This document shows positions 43,549 through 52,621 of a stretch of 64,000 nt of DNA, one piece after another. The notes beneath the pieces were generated by a model that was not told where the DNA came from, did not search any database, and saw nothing but the letters and a program-made list of their open reading frames with translations. Made by a program: the position numbers and the translations under genes. Location: NCBI GenBank assembly GCA_039030075.1, contig JBCCEW010000013.1:81328-145327 (forward strand). Direction: 5' to 3'. Each line of letters begins with the position of its first letter. Position 1 is the first letter of the stretch. The stretch is from Myxococcota bacterium (GTDB lineage: Bacteria; Myxococcota_A; UBA9160; SMWR01).

Positions 43549-44804
43549 GCGTCGTCGTCGGGGCGCGACTCTCGGACCGCCGCGCGAAAGATCCCCTTCG
43601 CCATGAGACTCTGCGCTTCCTGGGCGCGACGCGCGTAGATCTCCGCGCGCGCGTCGCGGACACCGCGTGCTTCGGCGTCGCTCTGCCAGGCGTACTCCAC
43701 GAGTGCGCTCGCCAGCGCCAGTTCGCCGGCCTGGGCCCGTCGCCGCGCCTCCTCGGCCAGCGATGACGCGCCCCCAGCGAGCTGCGCGATCGCCCCGGCG
43801 AGCTCTGCAGCCCCCGGCGGCAAGAGATGCGACGGGTCCCCGTCGTACCAGCCGCCGTAGAGTCGCCACAGACCGCGCACGACGAAGATCGGGTCGTCGT
43901 AGACGGGCCGCAGGTAGGGTCGCTCGAGCAGCTCGCGCGGCACCACCACCGATCGCAGCACCTCGTCGAGGTTCGCCCCCGCGTTCATCGCATCGAGGGT
44001 CTGGTGGACGAGACTCTCGAGGAGGGCCGCGGCATCCCCGAGTGCCTCGGCAACCCGCTGCGCCCCGAAGATCGGCGGACCATGGCCCGGGAACAGCTGC
44101 TCCGGCGCGAGGGCCGCCATCTTGCGCAGAGCCGCCGCCCACTCCACCGGGTAGCGCTGCACCTTCTGGGGGTTCCCGCAGTTGGGCGACGCCCAGATGA
44201 AGAAGTCACCGGTGTAGAGGGCGCGACGCTCGGGAAGCCACGCCCACAGCGCGTCGTCGGTCTCGCCCTTGTCGTGGAAGAGTTCGATCGACACACCGCC
44301 CACCTCGAGGGTGTCGCGGGCGTCGACGATGCGATCGGGGTAACGGAACTCGCGCGGGAAGACGGGCTTCGGGAACCCGAACTGGCGCTGGTTGATGTGG
44401 GCGTTGTAGCCGTTCGTGGTCTGGTAGCGGTCGAAGCGCGCCGGGCAGGCGCGATGCGCCCAGATCTCGATCGGAGGCGCACCGCGTTCTTCCGCCTCGG
44501 CGTGGAAGTGACGCAGACCGAAGACGTGATCGACGTGGCCGTGGGTGTAGATCCCCAGCCGGACCGGGTCCTGGGTCCAGGCGCGAACGCCGTCGTAGAC
44601 CGCCTGTGCGTGGAACAGACTCGAGGTGTCGACGAAGGCAAGCCCGTCCTCCGTGCGCAGCACCAGCGCGTTCGAGAAGGCGGACTGAAAGGCCATCCCC
44701 CCGTCGAGCGGATGCAATGCCACCTGCACTCGACCCGGGTGGACCGACGCGCCCGCGAGATCCCCCTGCCAGGCACGCTCCGCCCAGGCCTCGAGTTCCG
44801 TCAT
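43545..44804 (-). CDS. MBL-fold alkylsulfatase-like hydrolase
   Basis: A 419-residue metallo-beta-lactamase-fold protein. The zinc motif is YTHGHVDHVFG (HxHxDH), with a later ligand in HDKGETDDALWAW, YTGDFFIWASPN and FPGHGPPI. After the MBL core (about 290 residues) a helical stretch (WYDGDPSHLLPP to LAGGASSLAEEARRRAQAG, then YAWQSD) matches the dimerisation domain of SdsA-like alkylsulfatases. No signal peptide is present. It lacks the full C-terminal SCP-like domain, so it is a shorter family member acting on an unknown ester. Follows the saccharopine-dehydrogenase-like gene by 25 bases. Confidence 0.85.
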   Translation of the reverse strand: MTELEAWAERAWQGDLAGASVHPGRVQVALHPLDGGMAFQSAFSNALVLRTEDGLAFVDTSSLFHAQAVYDGVRAWTQDPVRLGIYTHGHVDHVFGLRHFHAEAEERGAPPIEIWAHRACPARFDRYQTTNGYNAHINQRQFGFPKPVFPREFRYPDRIVDARDTLEVGGVSIELFHDKGETDDALWAWLPERRALYTGDFFIWASPNCGNPQKVQRYPVEWAAALRKMAALAPEQLFPGHGPPIFGAQRVAEALGDAAALLESLVHQTLDAMNAGANLDEVLRSVVVPRELLERPYLRPVYDDPIFVVRGLWRLYGGWYDGDPSHLLPPGAAELAGAIAQLAGGASSLAEEARRRAQAGELALASALVEYAWQSDAEARGVRDARAEIYARRAQEAQSLMAKGIFRAAVRESRPDDDA

Positions 44805-44829
44805 GCTTGGTTTCCGCGCCTGCGCGTCG

Positions 44830-46050
44830 CTAGGCGTCGACCTCGAAGGAGAGCCCGGCGTGGGTCACCAACCGCTGGAAGAGCGGCTCGCCCAGGCCCG
44901 AAGCAGGCGTCCAGAAGCCCCCCTCGACCAACGGCGGATCCACCGCCAGGGAGAGCGCGCTCTCGGCGAGCATCTTCGACGTGGAGCCGTAGCCCGGATC
45001 CCGGTCGCCCCGGAAGGTCGCGCACAAGGGGGGCGCACCGTCCGGCGCAGCGGCGTGGAAGCGCAGCTCCCAGAAGCCGCGCTCTTGCTGCTCGGGCGTC
45101 GGGCCGTCTCCGGGTTCGGGCAGCCAGCGCGTCGCGAGGCGGCGCAGGGGACCGACCGAGAGCGCGCCCATCCCGACGCCCATGCCTCCGGCGATGCCCC
45201 AGGCGCGCGCCGCACCGGCCGGGCCGTCGCCCGTCAGCATGAACTCCTCGTAGCGGAAGTCGCGGCCGTAGGCGTCGTCCTGCAGCGCGTTCGAACGGCG
45301 CACCACCCGCGTGTTGATGCCCGCCATCACGAACGGCGCCGTCCACTGGGCGAAGGCCTCCGCGTACTGGGGCGAGAGCGCATCCCGACCGTCGGGTCCC
45401 GGGGCGCGTCCCTCGGGATCCAACGAATAGGGGTTGGCCATCACGCGCCGGATCGACGGGTCACGCTCGGCCGTCTCGAGCATGTCGAGCATGCTGGCGA
45501 TGGTTCCGCCGCTCATGCCGCCGCGAAAATCGGCGACACCGCATTGGATGTGCGCACTCGGCGCGCCGTGCCGCGCACGCATCTCGCGCTGGACCGCGAA
45601 GACGCCGAGGTCGGACGGGATCGAGTCGAAACCGCAGGTGGGCACGATCCGCGCACCCGATGCGCGCGCTTGCGTCTCGTGGGCGTCGATCATGCGCCGG
45701 ATCCAATGCACCTCACCGGTGAGATCGCAGTAGTCGGTGCCGGCTGCGACGCAGGCCGCCACCAGCTTCGAGCCGTACTTCGCGTAGGGGCCCACGGTCG
45801 TGCAGACCACCCGGGTGCGCTCGGCGAGTGCCTTCAGCGAGGCCGCATCGTCGCCGTCGCCGATCACGATCGGAAGCTCGGGCGCCGCGATGGCCTCGCG
45901 TACGCCTGACAGCTTCTTCTCGTTGCGCCCGCCCAGCGCCCAACGCACGCCGTCCTCCGACGCGCGCCGTTGCAGGGCCTCGGCGACGAGAACGCCGGTG
46001 AAGCCGCTCGCTCCCCACAAGACCAGATCGAATTCTCGTTCGGCCGCCAT
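44830..46050 (-). CDS. Saccharopine dehydrogenase-like/trans-acting enoyl reductase-like protein
   Basis: A 406-residue protein with an N-terminal Rossmann domain (LVLWGASGFTGVLVAEAL, ALGGRNEKKL) and CTTVGPYAKYGSKLVAACVAAGTDYCDLTGE, which is characteristic of the saccharopine-dehydrogenase NADP-binding family including mycobacterial trans-acting enoyl reductases of lipid synthesis. The middle region has CGFDSIPSDLGVF and SGGTIASMLDM. It probably reduces a C=C or C=N bond with NADPH; substrate unknown. First gene of a two-gene minus-strand operon with the MBL-fold gene. Confidence 0.85.
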   Translation of the reverse strand: MAAEREFDLVLWGASGFTGVLVAEALQRRASEDGVRWALGGRNEKKLSGVREAIAAPELPIVIGDGDDAASLKALAERTRVVCTTVGPYAKYGSKLVAACVAAGTDYCDLTGEVHWIRRMIDAHETQARASGARIVPTCGFDSIPSDLGVFAVQREMRARHGAPSAHIQCGVADFRGGMSGGTIASMLDMLETAERDPSIRRVMANPYSLDPEGRAPGPDGRDALSPQYAEAFAQWTAPFVMAGINTRVVRRSNALQDDAYGRDFRYEEFMLTGDGPAGAARAWGIAGGMGVGMGALSVGPLRRLATRWLPEPGDGPTPEQQERGFWELRFHAAAPDGAPPLCATFRGDRDPGYGSTSKMLAESALSLAVDPPLVEGGFWTPASGLGEPLFQRLVTHAGLSFEVDA

Positions 46051-46181
46051 GCTCTGCCCTCCGCTGGTGGGTGAGGCAGTGTCGCATGCCCGGGGCGTTT
46101 GGCACGGGCCGGTTTTTCGCGTCGTGCACCGCGTCGGACCGTAGAATGCGGCGATCCCGCTCGACTGCGAAAGGAATCCCC

Positions 46182-47372
46182 ATGCCCGGACCGCTCGACG
46201 GCGTCCGCATCCTCGACCTCTCCGCCGTGATCTCCGGCCCCCTGGCCGCCACCCTGCTCTCCGACCAGGGAGCCGACGTGCTCAAGATCGAAGCGCCGGG
46301 CCTGGGCGACATCCTGCGCTACGTCGGAACCCACCGCGGCGGCATGTCGGGCCTCTTCCACGTGATCAACCGGGGCAAGCGCGCGATGACCCTCGACCTG
46401 CGCGACGAACGCGGCAAGGAGGTCCTGCGGGAGCTCGCCCGGCGCAGCGACGTCGTCATCCAGAACTTCCGGCCCGGTGTGGTCGACCGGATGGGGATCG
46501 GATACGACGACCTTCGCAAGGAGAACCCCGATCTGATCTACGTCTCGATCAGCGGCTTCGGTCGACAGGGCCCGTACTCCCAACAGCGCGTCTACGACAA
46601 CGTGATCCAGGCCTATAGCGGGCTCTGCGATACCCAGGGCACCGGCCCCGAGAACCCGCAGCTCGTGCGACAGCTGATCTGCGACAAGCTCACGGCGAAC
46701 ACCGCGGCCCAGGCGATCACTGCGGCGCTCTTTGCCCGCGAGCGGGGACGCGGCGGGCAACACATCGAGCTCGCCATGCTCGACACCGCGGTGCAGTTCC
46801 TGTGGCCCGACGCCGCCGCGAACCACACGATCCTCGAGCCCGACGTCGAGCAGCAGCCGACCATCGGTAGCCGCTACGCCCTGATGGCGATGTCGGACGG
46901 GTTCGCGACCGCGACCCCCCTGACCGACTCCGAATTCCAGGGGCTGTGCCGTGCCTTCGACCGCGACGACGTCGCGAACGATCCGCGCTTCGCCACGGTG
47001 GCCGGTCGCATGCAGCACCTCGAAGCACTCACCGACTTCCTCCAGAAAGACCTCGCCGAGGCGGCGGCGGCGATGCCCCGCGCCGAGGCCGAGAAGCGAC
47101 TCCACGCGCACGACGTCCCGGCCGGTGTCGTGCGCACGCTGTCCGAGCTCCCCGACGATCCGCAGATCCGCGAGAACGGCACGCTCGAGGAAGCCGACCA
47201 CCCCCAGTGCGGCCGGATCCGCCAGCCGCGGCCCGCCCCCCGCTTCCACGGGACACCGGCCCAATCCGGGGGCCCGGCCCCCCTACCCGGCCAGGACACG
47301 GACGCGGTCCTGGAACAAATCGGCTGGGGCGCGCGCAGCGACGAGCTCCGAGAGGCCGGCGTCGTCGCCTAG
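46182..47372 (+). CDS. Family III CoA-transferase (CaiB/BaiF type)
   Basis: A 396-residue protein with the family III pattern: LDGVRILDLSAVISGPLAA, LSDQGADVLKIEAPG, VINRGKRAMTLDLRDERGKE and FGRQGPYS. The catalytic Asp, which forms the glutamyl/aspartyl-CoA-type anhydride intermediate in formyl-CoA transferase (Asp169 there), is Asp168 here in ICDKLTA. The enzyme moves CoA between carboxylic acids, an ATP-free way to activate substrates for beta-oxidation. Which acid is unknown. The alpha/beta hydrolase gene follows by 22 bases, and the two are probably cotranscribed. Confidence 0.92.
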   Translation: MPGPLDGVRILDLSAVISGPLAATLLSDQGADVLKIEAPGLGDILRYVGTHRGGMSGLFHVINRGKRAMTLDLRDERGKEVLRELARRSDVVIQNFRPGVVDRMGIGYDDLRKENPDLIYVSISGFGRQGPYSQQRVYDNVIQAYSGLCDTQGTGPENPQLVRQLICDKLTANTAAQAITAALFARERGRGGQHIELAMLDTAVQFLWPDAAANHTILEPDVEQQPTIGSRYALMAMSDGFATATPLTDSEFQGLCRAFDRDDVANDPRFATVAGRMQHLEALTDFLQKDLAEAAAAMPRAEAEKRLHAHDVPAGVVRTLSELPDDPQIRENGTLEEADHPQCGRIRQPRPAPRFHGTPAQSGGPAPLPGQDTDAVLEQIGWGARSDELREAGVVA

Positions 47373-47394
47373 CGCCCCGGGCGCCGAGCGCGCT

Positions 47395-48342
47395 ATGGAC
47401 TTCGGGGTGTCGGCGCTCGCGGACCTCGAAGACCTGACCCTGCCGCGCCCGGCCTGGTTCGAGCGCGCCCTCGAGGTCCCGCGCAAGAGCGAACACGTCG
47501 AGGTCGAGGGCTGCCCGATCCACGCCCTGTCCTGGGGCGAGCCGGGGAAGCCCGGGCTCCTCTTCGTCCACGGTTTCCTCGCCCATGCGCGCTGCTTCGC
47601 GTTCATCGCCCCCTTCCTGGCCGAGGAACATCACGTGGTGGCTTGTGATCTCTCCGGCTTCGGGGACTCGGGCTACCGCGACTCCTATGCGGACGGGGTG
47701 CGCGCGCGGGAGCTGCGCGCACTCGCCGACCATTTCGGAATGCAGCGTCCCACCTTCGTGGCGCACAGCTACGGAGCCACCGTCGCGATGGATGCGCTCG
47801 AGCGCTTTCCCGAGGCCTTCGCCGGCCTGGTGCTCTGCGACGTGCTGATGATGCGGCCCGAACCGCTGCTGGCGTTTCGAAAGCGATCGGCGATCACCGC
47901 GAAACAGCGCAAGCCACCGCCGCGCCGCGTCTACCCCGATCTCGCGGCGGGCATGGAACGCTTCCGCCTGGCACCGCCCCAACCGGTCGAGGAGCCCTAC
48001 CTCTTCGAATACCTGGCCCGGCATTCGCTCGAGCCCTGCGAGGGCGGCTGGACCTGGAAGTTCCATCCCTCCTCCTTCGCACTCGACGCACGCGACGACA
48101 CCTTCTGGTTGGAACAGCCCGAGCGCTTCGTGCGCCTCGCCCACCGCAAGGTCGCGATCTACGGGGAGCGCAGCCTCCTCTTCAACCGCCACACGGTGGC
48201 GTACTTGCGGGAGCTGGGCGGAACGGGAATCCCGATGCTCGGTGTGCCCGAGGCCGGTCACCACCTGATGCTCGATCAGCCCCTCGCGTTCGTCACCGCG
48301 ATTCGCGCCGCGCTCACGCTCCTGGGCGGCGTGCCCGCCTGA
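47395..48342 (+). CDS. Alpha/beta hydrolase
   Basis: A 315-residue protein. FVHGFLAHARCF gives the oxyanion loop after strand 3, Ser125 in AHSYGATV is the nucleophile in an H-S-Y-G elbow, and His289/His290 in EAGHHLMLDQP gives the catalytic His; the acid is probably Asp/Glu near YGERSLLF. It resembles epoxide hydrolase or meta-cleavage hydrolase-type members, but the cap region gives no specific substrate. It is cotranscribed with the CoA transferase and followed by a TTCG-loop hairpin. Confidence 0.88.
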   Translation: MDFGVSALADLEDLTLPRPAWFERALEVPRKSEHVEVEGCPIHALSWGEPGKPGLLFVHGFLAHARCFAFIAPFLAEEHHVVACDLSGFGDSGYRDSYADGVRARELRALADHFGMQRPTFVAHSYGATVAMDALERFPEAFAGLVLCDVLMMRPEPLLAFRKRSAITAKQRKPPPRRVYPDLAAGMERFRLAPPQPVEEPYLFEYLARHSLEPCEGGWTWKFHPSSFALDARDDTFWLEQPERFVRLAHRKVAIYGERSLLFNRHTVAYLRELGGTGIPMLGVPEAGHHLMLDQPLAFVTAIRAALTLLGGVPA

Positions 48343-48366
48343 GCCCTCCCTGTCCGCCCGCGTCCA

Positions 48367-48382
48367 CGGCGATTCGTCGCCG
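48367..48382 (+). terminator. TTCG-loop hairpin after the CoA-transferase operon
   Basis: CGGCGA (48367-48372) pairs with TCGCCG (48377-48382) around a TTCG loop, 24 bases after the hydrolase stop. No T-tract follows. The 147-base region to the next gene shows nothing else clear. Confidence 0.45.
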
Positions 48383-48489
48383 CGGCCTGACCACCGCTCC
48401 CCGGGCTCCAGGAAATCCGATAGGTTCACGCGCCGCTGAGGCCGTCGCCCGACCGAACGGCGGCGTGGCCCCGCGAGCGAGGACCCCCC

Positions 48490-49467
48490 ATGAACGCCGC
48501 GAAGAAAGAGGCCTTCGAGGCCGAAGTGCGCAGCTACGTCGGCAAGGCGATCGGGCCGCCGGCGATCGCGCGCGACCCGGTGAACCTGCCGATGATTCGC
48601 CAGTGGTGCGACGCCATGGGCGAGACCCACCCGGCCTACGTCGGTGCAGACAGCGCCCAGGCGACCCGCCACGGCGAGGTCGTCGCCCCGCCGACCATGC
48701 TCCAGGCCTGGACCATGGAGGGCTGGGAGATGCACGTCGGCTACGACGAGCCGCGCGACGAGCAGCACCGCCTCCACAAGCTCTTCAACGACCACGGCTA
48801 CACGGGCGTTCTCGGCACCAACACCGAGGAGCACTACGAGCGCTATCTGAAGCTCGGCGACGTCGTGACCGCCGAGACCGTCATCGAAGAGATCTCGGAA
48901 GAGAAGGCCACGGGCGTCGGCATCGGATACTTCATCACCACACGCACGCGCTTCACCGACCAGAAGGGTGAGAGCGTGGGTTGGATGACGTTCCGCGTCC
49001 TCAAGTACAAGCCGGCCCAGGAGCAGGCGGCGGCCGGTGGCGACGACGCCCAGGCGACCCAACAGAAGCCTTCGCGTATCAAGCCGCCGATGGCGCACGA
49101 CAACGGCTGGTGGTGGGAGCTCGTGCGCGACGAGTCGATCCTGCCGATCCAGCGCTGCACCGACTGCGGCAAGCTCCGCCATCCGCCGCGGCCGATGTGC
49201 GACTCCTGCGGTGCTCAGGGCTTCGACCACATCGCCGCCAGCGGCAAGGGAACCGTCCACACCTATACGGTGATCCACCACCCCCAGTTCCCGGGCTACG
49301 ACTACCCGATCATGGCCGCCATCATCGACCTCGAGGAAGGCGAACGCATCGCGTCGTCGCTCGTGAACTGCAAACCCGAGGATTGTCGCATCGGGCTGCC
49401 CGTCCAGGTGGTCATCCACGAAGACGAAGACGGCTTCAAGCTGCCGCTCTTCGAGCCGGCCAGCTGA
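48490..49467 (+). CDS. ChsH2-like fusion: MaoC-type hydratase domain plus DUF35 zinc-ribbon/OB domain
   Basis: A 325-residue two-domain protein. Residues 1-175 form a hot-dog MaoC/FAS1-like domain (NLPMIRQWCDAMGETHPAY, APPTMLQAW, NTEEHYERYLKLGD, GIGYFITTRT). Residues 200-325 form a DUF35 domain with a zinc ribbon Cys223/226 and Cys237/240 and an OB fold (GKGTVHTYTVIHH). This is the architecture of mycobacterial ChsH2, whose MaoC half pairs with ChsH1 to hydrate steroid 17-side-chain enoyl-CoA and whose DUF35 half docks the Ltp2 aldolase. The next two genes match ChsH1 and Ltp2 in the same order. Steroid specificity is inferred, not shown. Confidence 0.85.
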   Translation: MNAAKKEAFEAEVRSYVGKAIGPPAIARDPVNLPMIRQWCDAMGETHPAYVGADSAQATRHGEVVAPPTMLQAWTMEGWEMHVGYDEPRDEQHRLHKLFNDHGYTGVLGTNTEEHYERYLKLGDVVTAETVIEEISEEKATGVGIGYFITTRTRFTDQKGESVGWMTFRVLKYKPAQEQAAAGGDDAQATQQKPSRIKPPMAHDNGWWWELVRDESILPIQRCTDCGKLRHPPRPMCDSCGAQGFDHIAASGKGTVHTYTVIHHPQFPGYDYPIMAAIIDLEEGERIASSLVNCKPEDCRIGLPVQVVIHEDEDGFKLPLFEPAS

Positions 49468-49478
49468 GGAACGCAGGC

Positions 49479-49886
49479 ATGCAAGACACGCTCTCGATCT
49501 CGGCCCTCGAAGCCGGCCAGGACCTCCCGGACCTGGACCTCCCGATCACCCACACTGTCGTGGTGGGCGGCGCCATCGCCTCGCGCGACTACACGCCGGT
49601 GCACCACGACGCGTCCTCGGCGCGGGCGCAGGGTCTGCCCGATCCGTTCATGAACATCTTGACCACCCAGGGCATCTGCAGCCGCTACGTCACCGACTGG
49701 GCCGGCCCGAATGCGCTGGTCAAGAGCGTGAAAACGAAGCTCGGCGGTCCGAACCTCCCCGGCGACACGCTCAAGCTCCGCGGCAAGGTCGTCTCGATCG
49801 ACGGCCAGTGCGCGGACATCGAGGTCTCGGGCAACAACGCCTGGGGCAACCACGTCACCGCCACCTTCAGGATCGAGCTTCCCTGA
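49479..49886 (+). CDS. ChsH1-like MaoC hydratase subunit
   Basis: A 135-residue single hot-dog MaoC domain. The hydratase-2 motif appears as SRDYTPVHHD, placing the catalytic Asp and His, followed by FMNILTTQGICSRYVTDWAG. Length and motif match ChsH1 (about 130 residues), the catalytic subunit of the ChsH1-ChsH2 heteromeric enoyl-CoA hydratase. Its ATG lies 11 bases after the ChsH2-like stop, with AGGA before it, and 18 bases separate it from the thiolase-like gene, so the three form an operon. Confidence 0.87.
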   Translation: MQDTLSISALEAGQDLPDLDLPITHTVVVGGAIASRDYTPVHHDASSARAQGLPDPFMNILTTQGICSRYVTDWAGPNALVKSVKTKLGGPNLPGDTLKLRGKVVSIDGQCADIEVSGNNAWGNHVTATFRIELP

Positions 49887-49904
49887 GGAGCGCGGAAGAG
49901 AACC

Positions 49905-51074
49905 ATGCCCACCACCCTCCACGACGAAGCCGCCATCGCCGGCATCGGCCAGACGAAGTACTCGAAGAACTCGGGTGTCTCCGAGCTACAGCTCGCCACC
50001 GAAGCGGTGCGCAACGCGATCGACGACGCGGGCCTGAAGCCCGACGAAGTGGATGGCCTCGTCACCTACACGATGGACTCGAGCGACGAGGTCGAGGTCG
50101 CCCGCACCGTCGGCCTCGGCGACATGACCTTCTGGAGCCAGGTCAACTACGGCGGCGGCGCCGCGATCGGCCTGCTCTCCCACGCGGCGATGGCGATCGC
50201 CACGGGCGCGGCGAAGTACGTGGTGGTCTACCGGGCCCTGAACGGACGCTCGGGTCAGCGCATGGGCCAGGGCGTCTCCGGCAACATCATCAGCAGCGAC
50301 ACGATCCACTGGTCCTGGTACATGCCCTTCGGTCTCTTGACCCCGGCGTCGTGGATCGCGCTGCAGGCCCAGCTCTACATGCACAAGTACGGGGCCACCT
50401 CGGAACACCTGGCGCACGTCGCGATCACCCAGCGCATGCACGCCCAGAAGAACCCCAACGCGGCCATGCATGGCAAGACCATGACCATGGACGACTACAT
50501 GAACTCGCGGATGATCTGCGAGCCGCTGCGTCTGTTCGACTGCTGCCAGGAAGACGACGGCGGCTGCGCGCTCCTGCTGACCTCGCCCGAGCGCGCCCGC
50601 GACCTGAAACAAGACGCGGTGGTGCTGCGCGGCGTCACCCAGGCTTCCTTCGAGGGTCAGGAGCAGATGACGAGCTTCTACCGCGACGACCTGGCGGCCC
50701 TGCCCGAGATGGAACTCGCGGCGAAGCGGGTGTACGAGATCAGCGGCCTCGGGCCCGACGACATCGATGCTGCCTGTCTCTACGACGCGTTCACGCCCGA
50801 GGTGCTGATGCAGCTCGAAGCCTTCGGCTTCTGCGGCAAGGGCGAGGCGAAGGACTTCGTGACCGAGGACTCGCTCACCCTGGGTGGGAAGCTCCCCAAC
50901 AACACCCACGGCGGCCTGCTCTCCGAGGCGTACCTCCACGGCGTGAACAACATCGCCGAAGGCGTACGGCTCGTGCGCGGCACCTCGTGCAACCAGCCCG
51001 ACGGCGTCGAGCACGTGCTGGTGACGAGTGGCGTGGGCGTCCCGACCGGCGCCGCGATCCTCGGCAAGGGCTAA
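49905..51074 (+). CDS. Ltp2-like thiolase-fold retro-aldolase (lipid-transfer protein/SCP-x type)
   Basis: A 389-residue thiolase-fold protein beginning AAIAGIGQTKYSKNSG, as in SCP-x/lipid-transfer thiolases. At the position of the thiolase nucleophilic Cys it reads VNYGGGAA, so normal Claisen chemistry is unlikely. Tyr293 (CLYDAFTPE) and Tyr343 (SEAYLHGV) are spaced exactly as the two essential Tyr residues I recall for Ltp2 (294 and 344), which cleaves a beta-hydroxy-CoA side chain to a ketone and propionyl-CoA. With the two hydratase genes upstream it forms a probable hydratase-aldolase complex. Confidence 0.87.
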   Translation: MPTTLHDEAAIAGIGQTKYSKNSGVSELQLATEAVRNAIDDAGLKPDEVDGLVTYTMDSSDEVEVARTVGLGDMTFWSQVNYGGGAAIGLLSHAAMAIATGAAKYVVVYRALNGRSGQRMGQGVSGNIISSDTIHWSWYMPFGLLTPASWIALQAQLYMHKYGATSEHLAHVAITQRMHAQKNPNAAMHGKTMTMDDYMNSRMICEPLRLFDCCQEDDGGCALLLTSPERARDLKQDAVVLRGVTQASFEGQEQMTSFYRDDLAALPEMELAAKRVYEISGLGPDDIDAACLYDAFTPEVLMQLEAFGFCGKGEAKDFVTEDSLTLGGKLPNNTHGGLLSEAYLHGVNNIAEGVRLVRGTSCNQPDGVEHVLVTSGVGVPTGAAILGKG

Positions 51075-51096
51075 GCCCGCACCACCGGACGGACGG

Positions 51097-52545
51097 CTAG
51101 CCGACCAGCCCCGCCGCGATCTTCTCCGCCACCGCCATCACGACGAGGTTCGTGTTGGTGCGCGGCACCTTGGGGATGACCGACGCGTCCGCCACGTAGA
51201 GGCCCGACACGCCGCGCACGGCGCCCGTCGGATCGGCGACGGCTCGCTCATCACCCATCCCGCAGGTTCCGACCCCGTGAAAGAACGGCCCATGCGCTTC
51301 GCGCACATGGGCATCGAGATCGGCATCGGAGCGATCGAGCTCCCGGTCGAGCGCGGCGGGATCGCGTGCGAGCTCGGACGCCTTGCCGATCTGCCAGGCG
51401 AGGCGCAGTCCTTCGCGGACGCGCCGACAGTTCTCGGCGACCTCGGCGAAGGGGAAGTCGACGTCGCCGCCCTCCCCGGCCGATCGGCCCGCCTCGCGCA
51501 CCCGACCGGCGCCCACCGGCAGCTGGAGCGACACGCTGACCATCAGGGCGTAGCCGCCCGGCTCCCGCTCGACGAAGGGCGTCAGGTTGAGGTCGTTGCG
51601 GCGCGCACTGCCCGGCGCGGTCGTGCGCAGGAAGGTCTGCAGGGCCGGGGCGCCCTTGGTGTGATGCTCGCGGAGCATGGGGATGCGCACGTTCACCACG
51701 AAGTGGTCCGTGAGCCGCTCGCCGACCGGCGCCGCTGCGACGACGGGGACGCCGAGGGCCCCGAGCGCCTCGGCCGGACCCACTCCCGATCGCCACAGCA
51801 GGGTCGGCGTCTGCAGCACCCCGCTCGTCACGACCACCCGCCCGGCCGGGAGCCGGCGACCGTCGTGGAGTTCGACGCCCACGGCCTGGCCGCCTTCGAA
51901 GCACACCCGTCGCACGAGCGCCTCGCCTTCGACGCTCAGGTTCGGACGCTTGCGCGCGGGCTCCAGGTAGGCCCGCGCGGCCGAGATTCGTTCGAGCCCG
52001 ACGCGGTTCATCGGGATCGCGCCGACGCCCGTGGCCCCGGGAGCGTTGTGGTCCGCACAGTCGTCGAATCCCAGGACCCGGCAACCCGCGTGGAAGCGCT
52101 GCTGCACGGGAACCCAGTGCTCCTGCGGCCAACGCCGCACCGGAATCGGCCCGGCATCGCCGTGCCAGTCAGCAGCAGGAAAGTCGTGATCCGTCTCGAG
52201 CGCGCGGAAGAACGGGAGCACCCCGTCCCAGCCCCAGCCGGCCGGCCAGTCACGGAAGTCGTCGGGCTCGGCGCGCAGCGCCACGCCCCCGTTGATGCTC
52301 GAACCGCCTCCGATGCCGCGCCCCTGCTTGTAGTGGCGCGCGCGGCCCCCCGCCTGGACCGAGTGACGCCACTCGTGGGGCCAATCGACTGGGCGGAACA
52401 AGGTGCGCAGGCCGTCCGGCAGCGACGCTTCCGGGTAGTCCGGGCCAGCTTCGAGGAGCCGAACGCGGTGCGACGGATCCTCCGACAGCCGCGCGGCGAG
52501 CACACAGCCCGCCGAGCCCCCTCCCACGATCACGGTATCGTCCAC
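51097..52545 (-). CDS. GMC-family FAD oxidoreductase (choline dehydrogenase-like)
   Basis: A 482-residue protein from GTG 52545. The FAD dinucleotide loop is VIVGGGSAGCVLAARL, followed by LLEAGPDYP, RGIGGGSSINGGVALR (GMC signature 1), TSGVLQTPTLLWRSGVG and the C-terminal FHGVGTCGMG with VYVADASVIP-type ending (LYVADASVIPKVPRTN). GMC enzymes oxidise alcohols, often alicyclic or steroid alcohols, to aldehydes or ketones. It converges on the ChsH2-like operon with 22 bases between stops and is divergent from an LLM gene. Confidence 0.92.
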   Translation of the reverse strand: MDDTVIVGGGSAGCVLAARLSEDPSHRVRLLEAGPDYPEASLPDGLRTLFRPVDWPHEWRHSVQAGGRARHYKQGRGIGGGSSINGGVALRAEPDDFRDWPAGWGWDGVLPFFRALETDHDFPAADWHGDAGPIPVRRWPQEHWVPVQQRFHAGCRVLGFDDCADHNAPGATGVGAIPMNRVGLERISAARAYLEPARKRPNLSVEGEALVRRVCFEGGQAVGVELHDGRRLPAGRVVVTSGVLQTPTLLWRSGVGPAEALGALGVPVVAAAPVGERLTDHFVVNVRIPMLREHHTKGAPALQTFLRTTAPGSARRNDLNLTPFVEREPGGYALMVSVSLQLPVGAGRVREAGRSAGEGGDVDFPFAEVAENCRRVREGLRLAWQIGKASELARDPAALDRELDRSDADLDAHVREAHGPFFHGVGTCGMGDERAVADPTGAVRGVSGLYVADASVIPKVPRTNTNLVVMAVAEKIAAGLVG

Positions 52546-52621
52546 GGCCGTCAGCGTATCGCGATTCGCGGCACGAGCGGCCCCCGCTCGGCCGCCTTGA
52601 ACGAGAACGAGAGGAAAGCCG

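Noticed and set aside
46087..46122. GCCCG/CGGGC arms followed by a run of five Ts, terminator-like
   Set aside because: It lies in the divergent region between two starts and no plus-strand gene ends before it, so termination makes little sense. The arms are only 5 bp with a long loop.
46105..46122. TGGCACG resembling a sigma-54 -24 element upstream of the CoA-transferase gene
   Set aside because: The -12 TTGC at the required spacing is absent (GGTT there).
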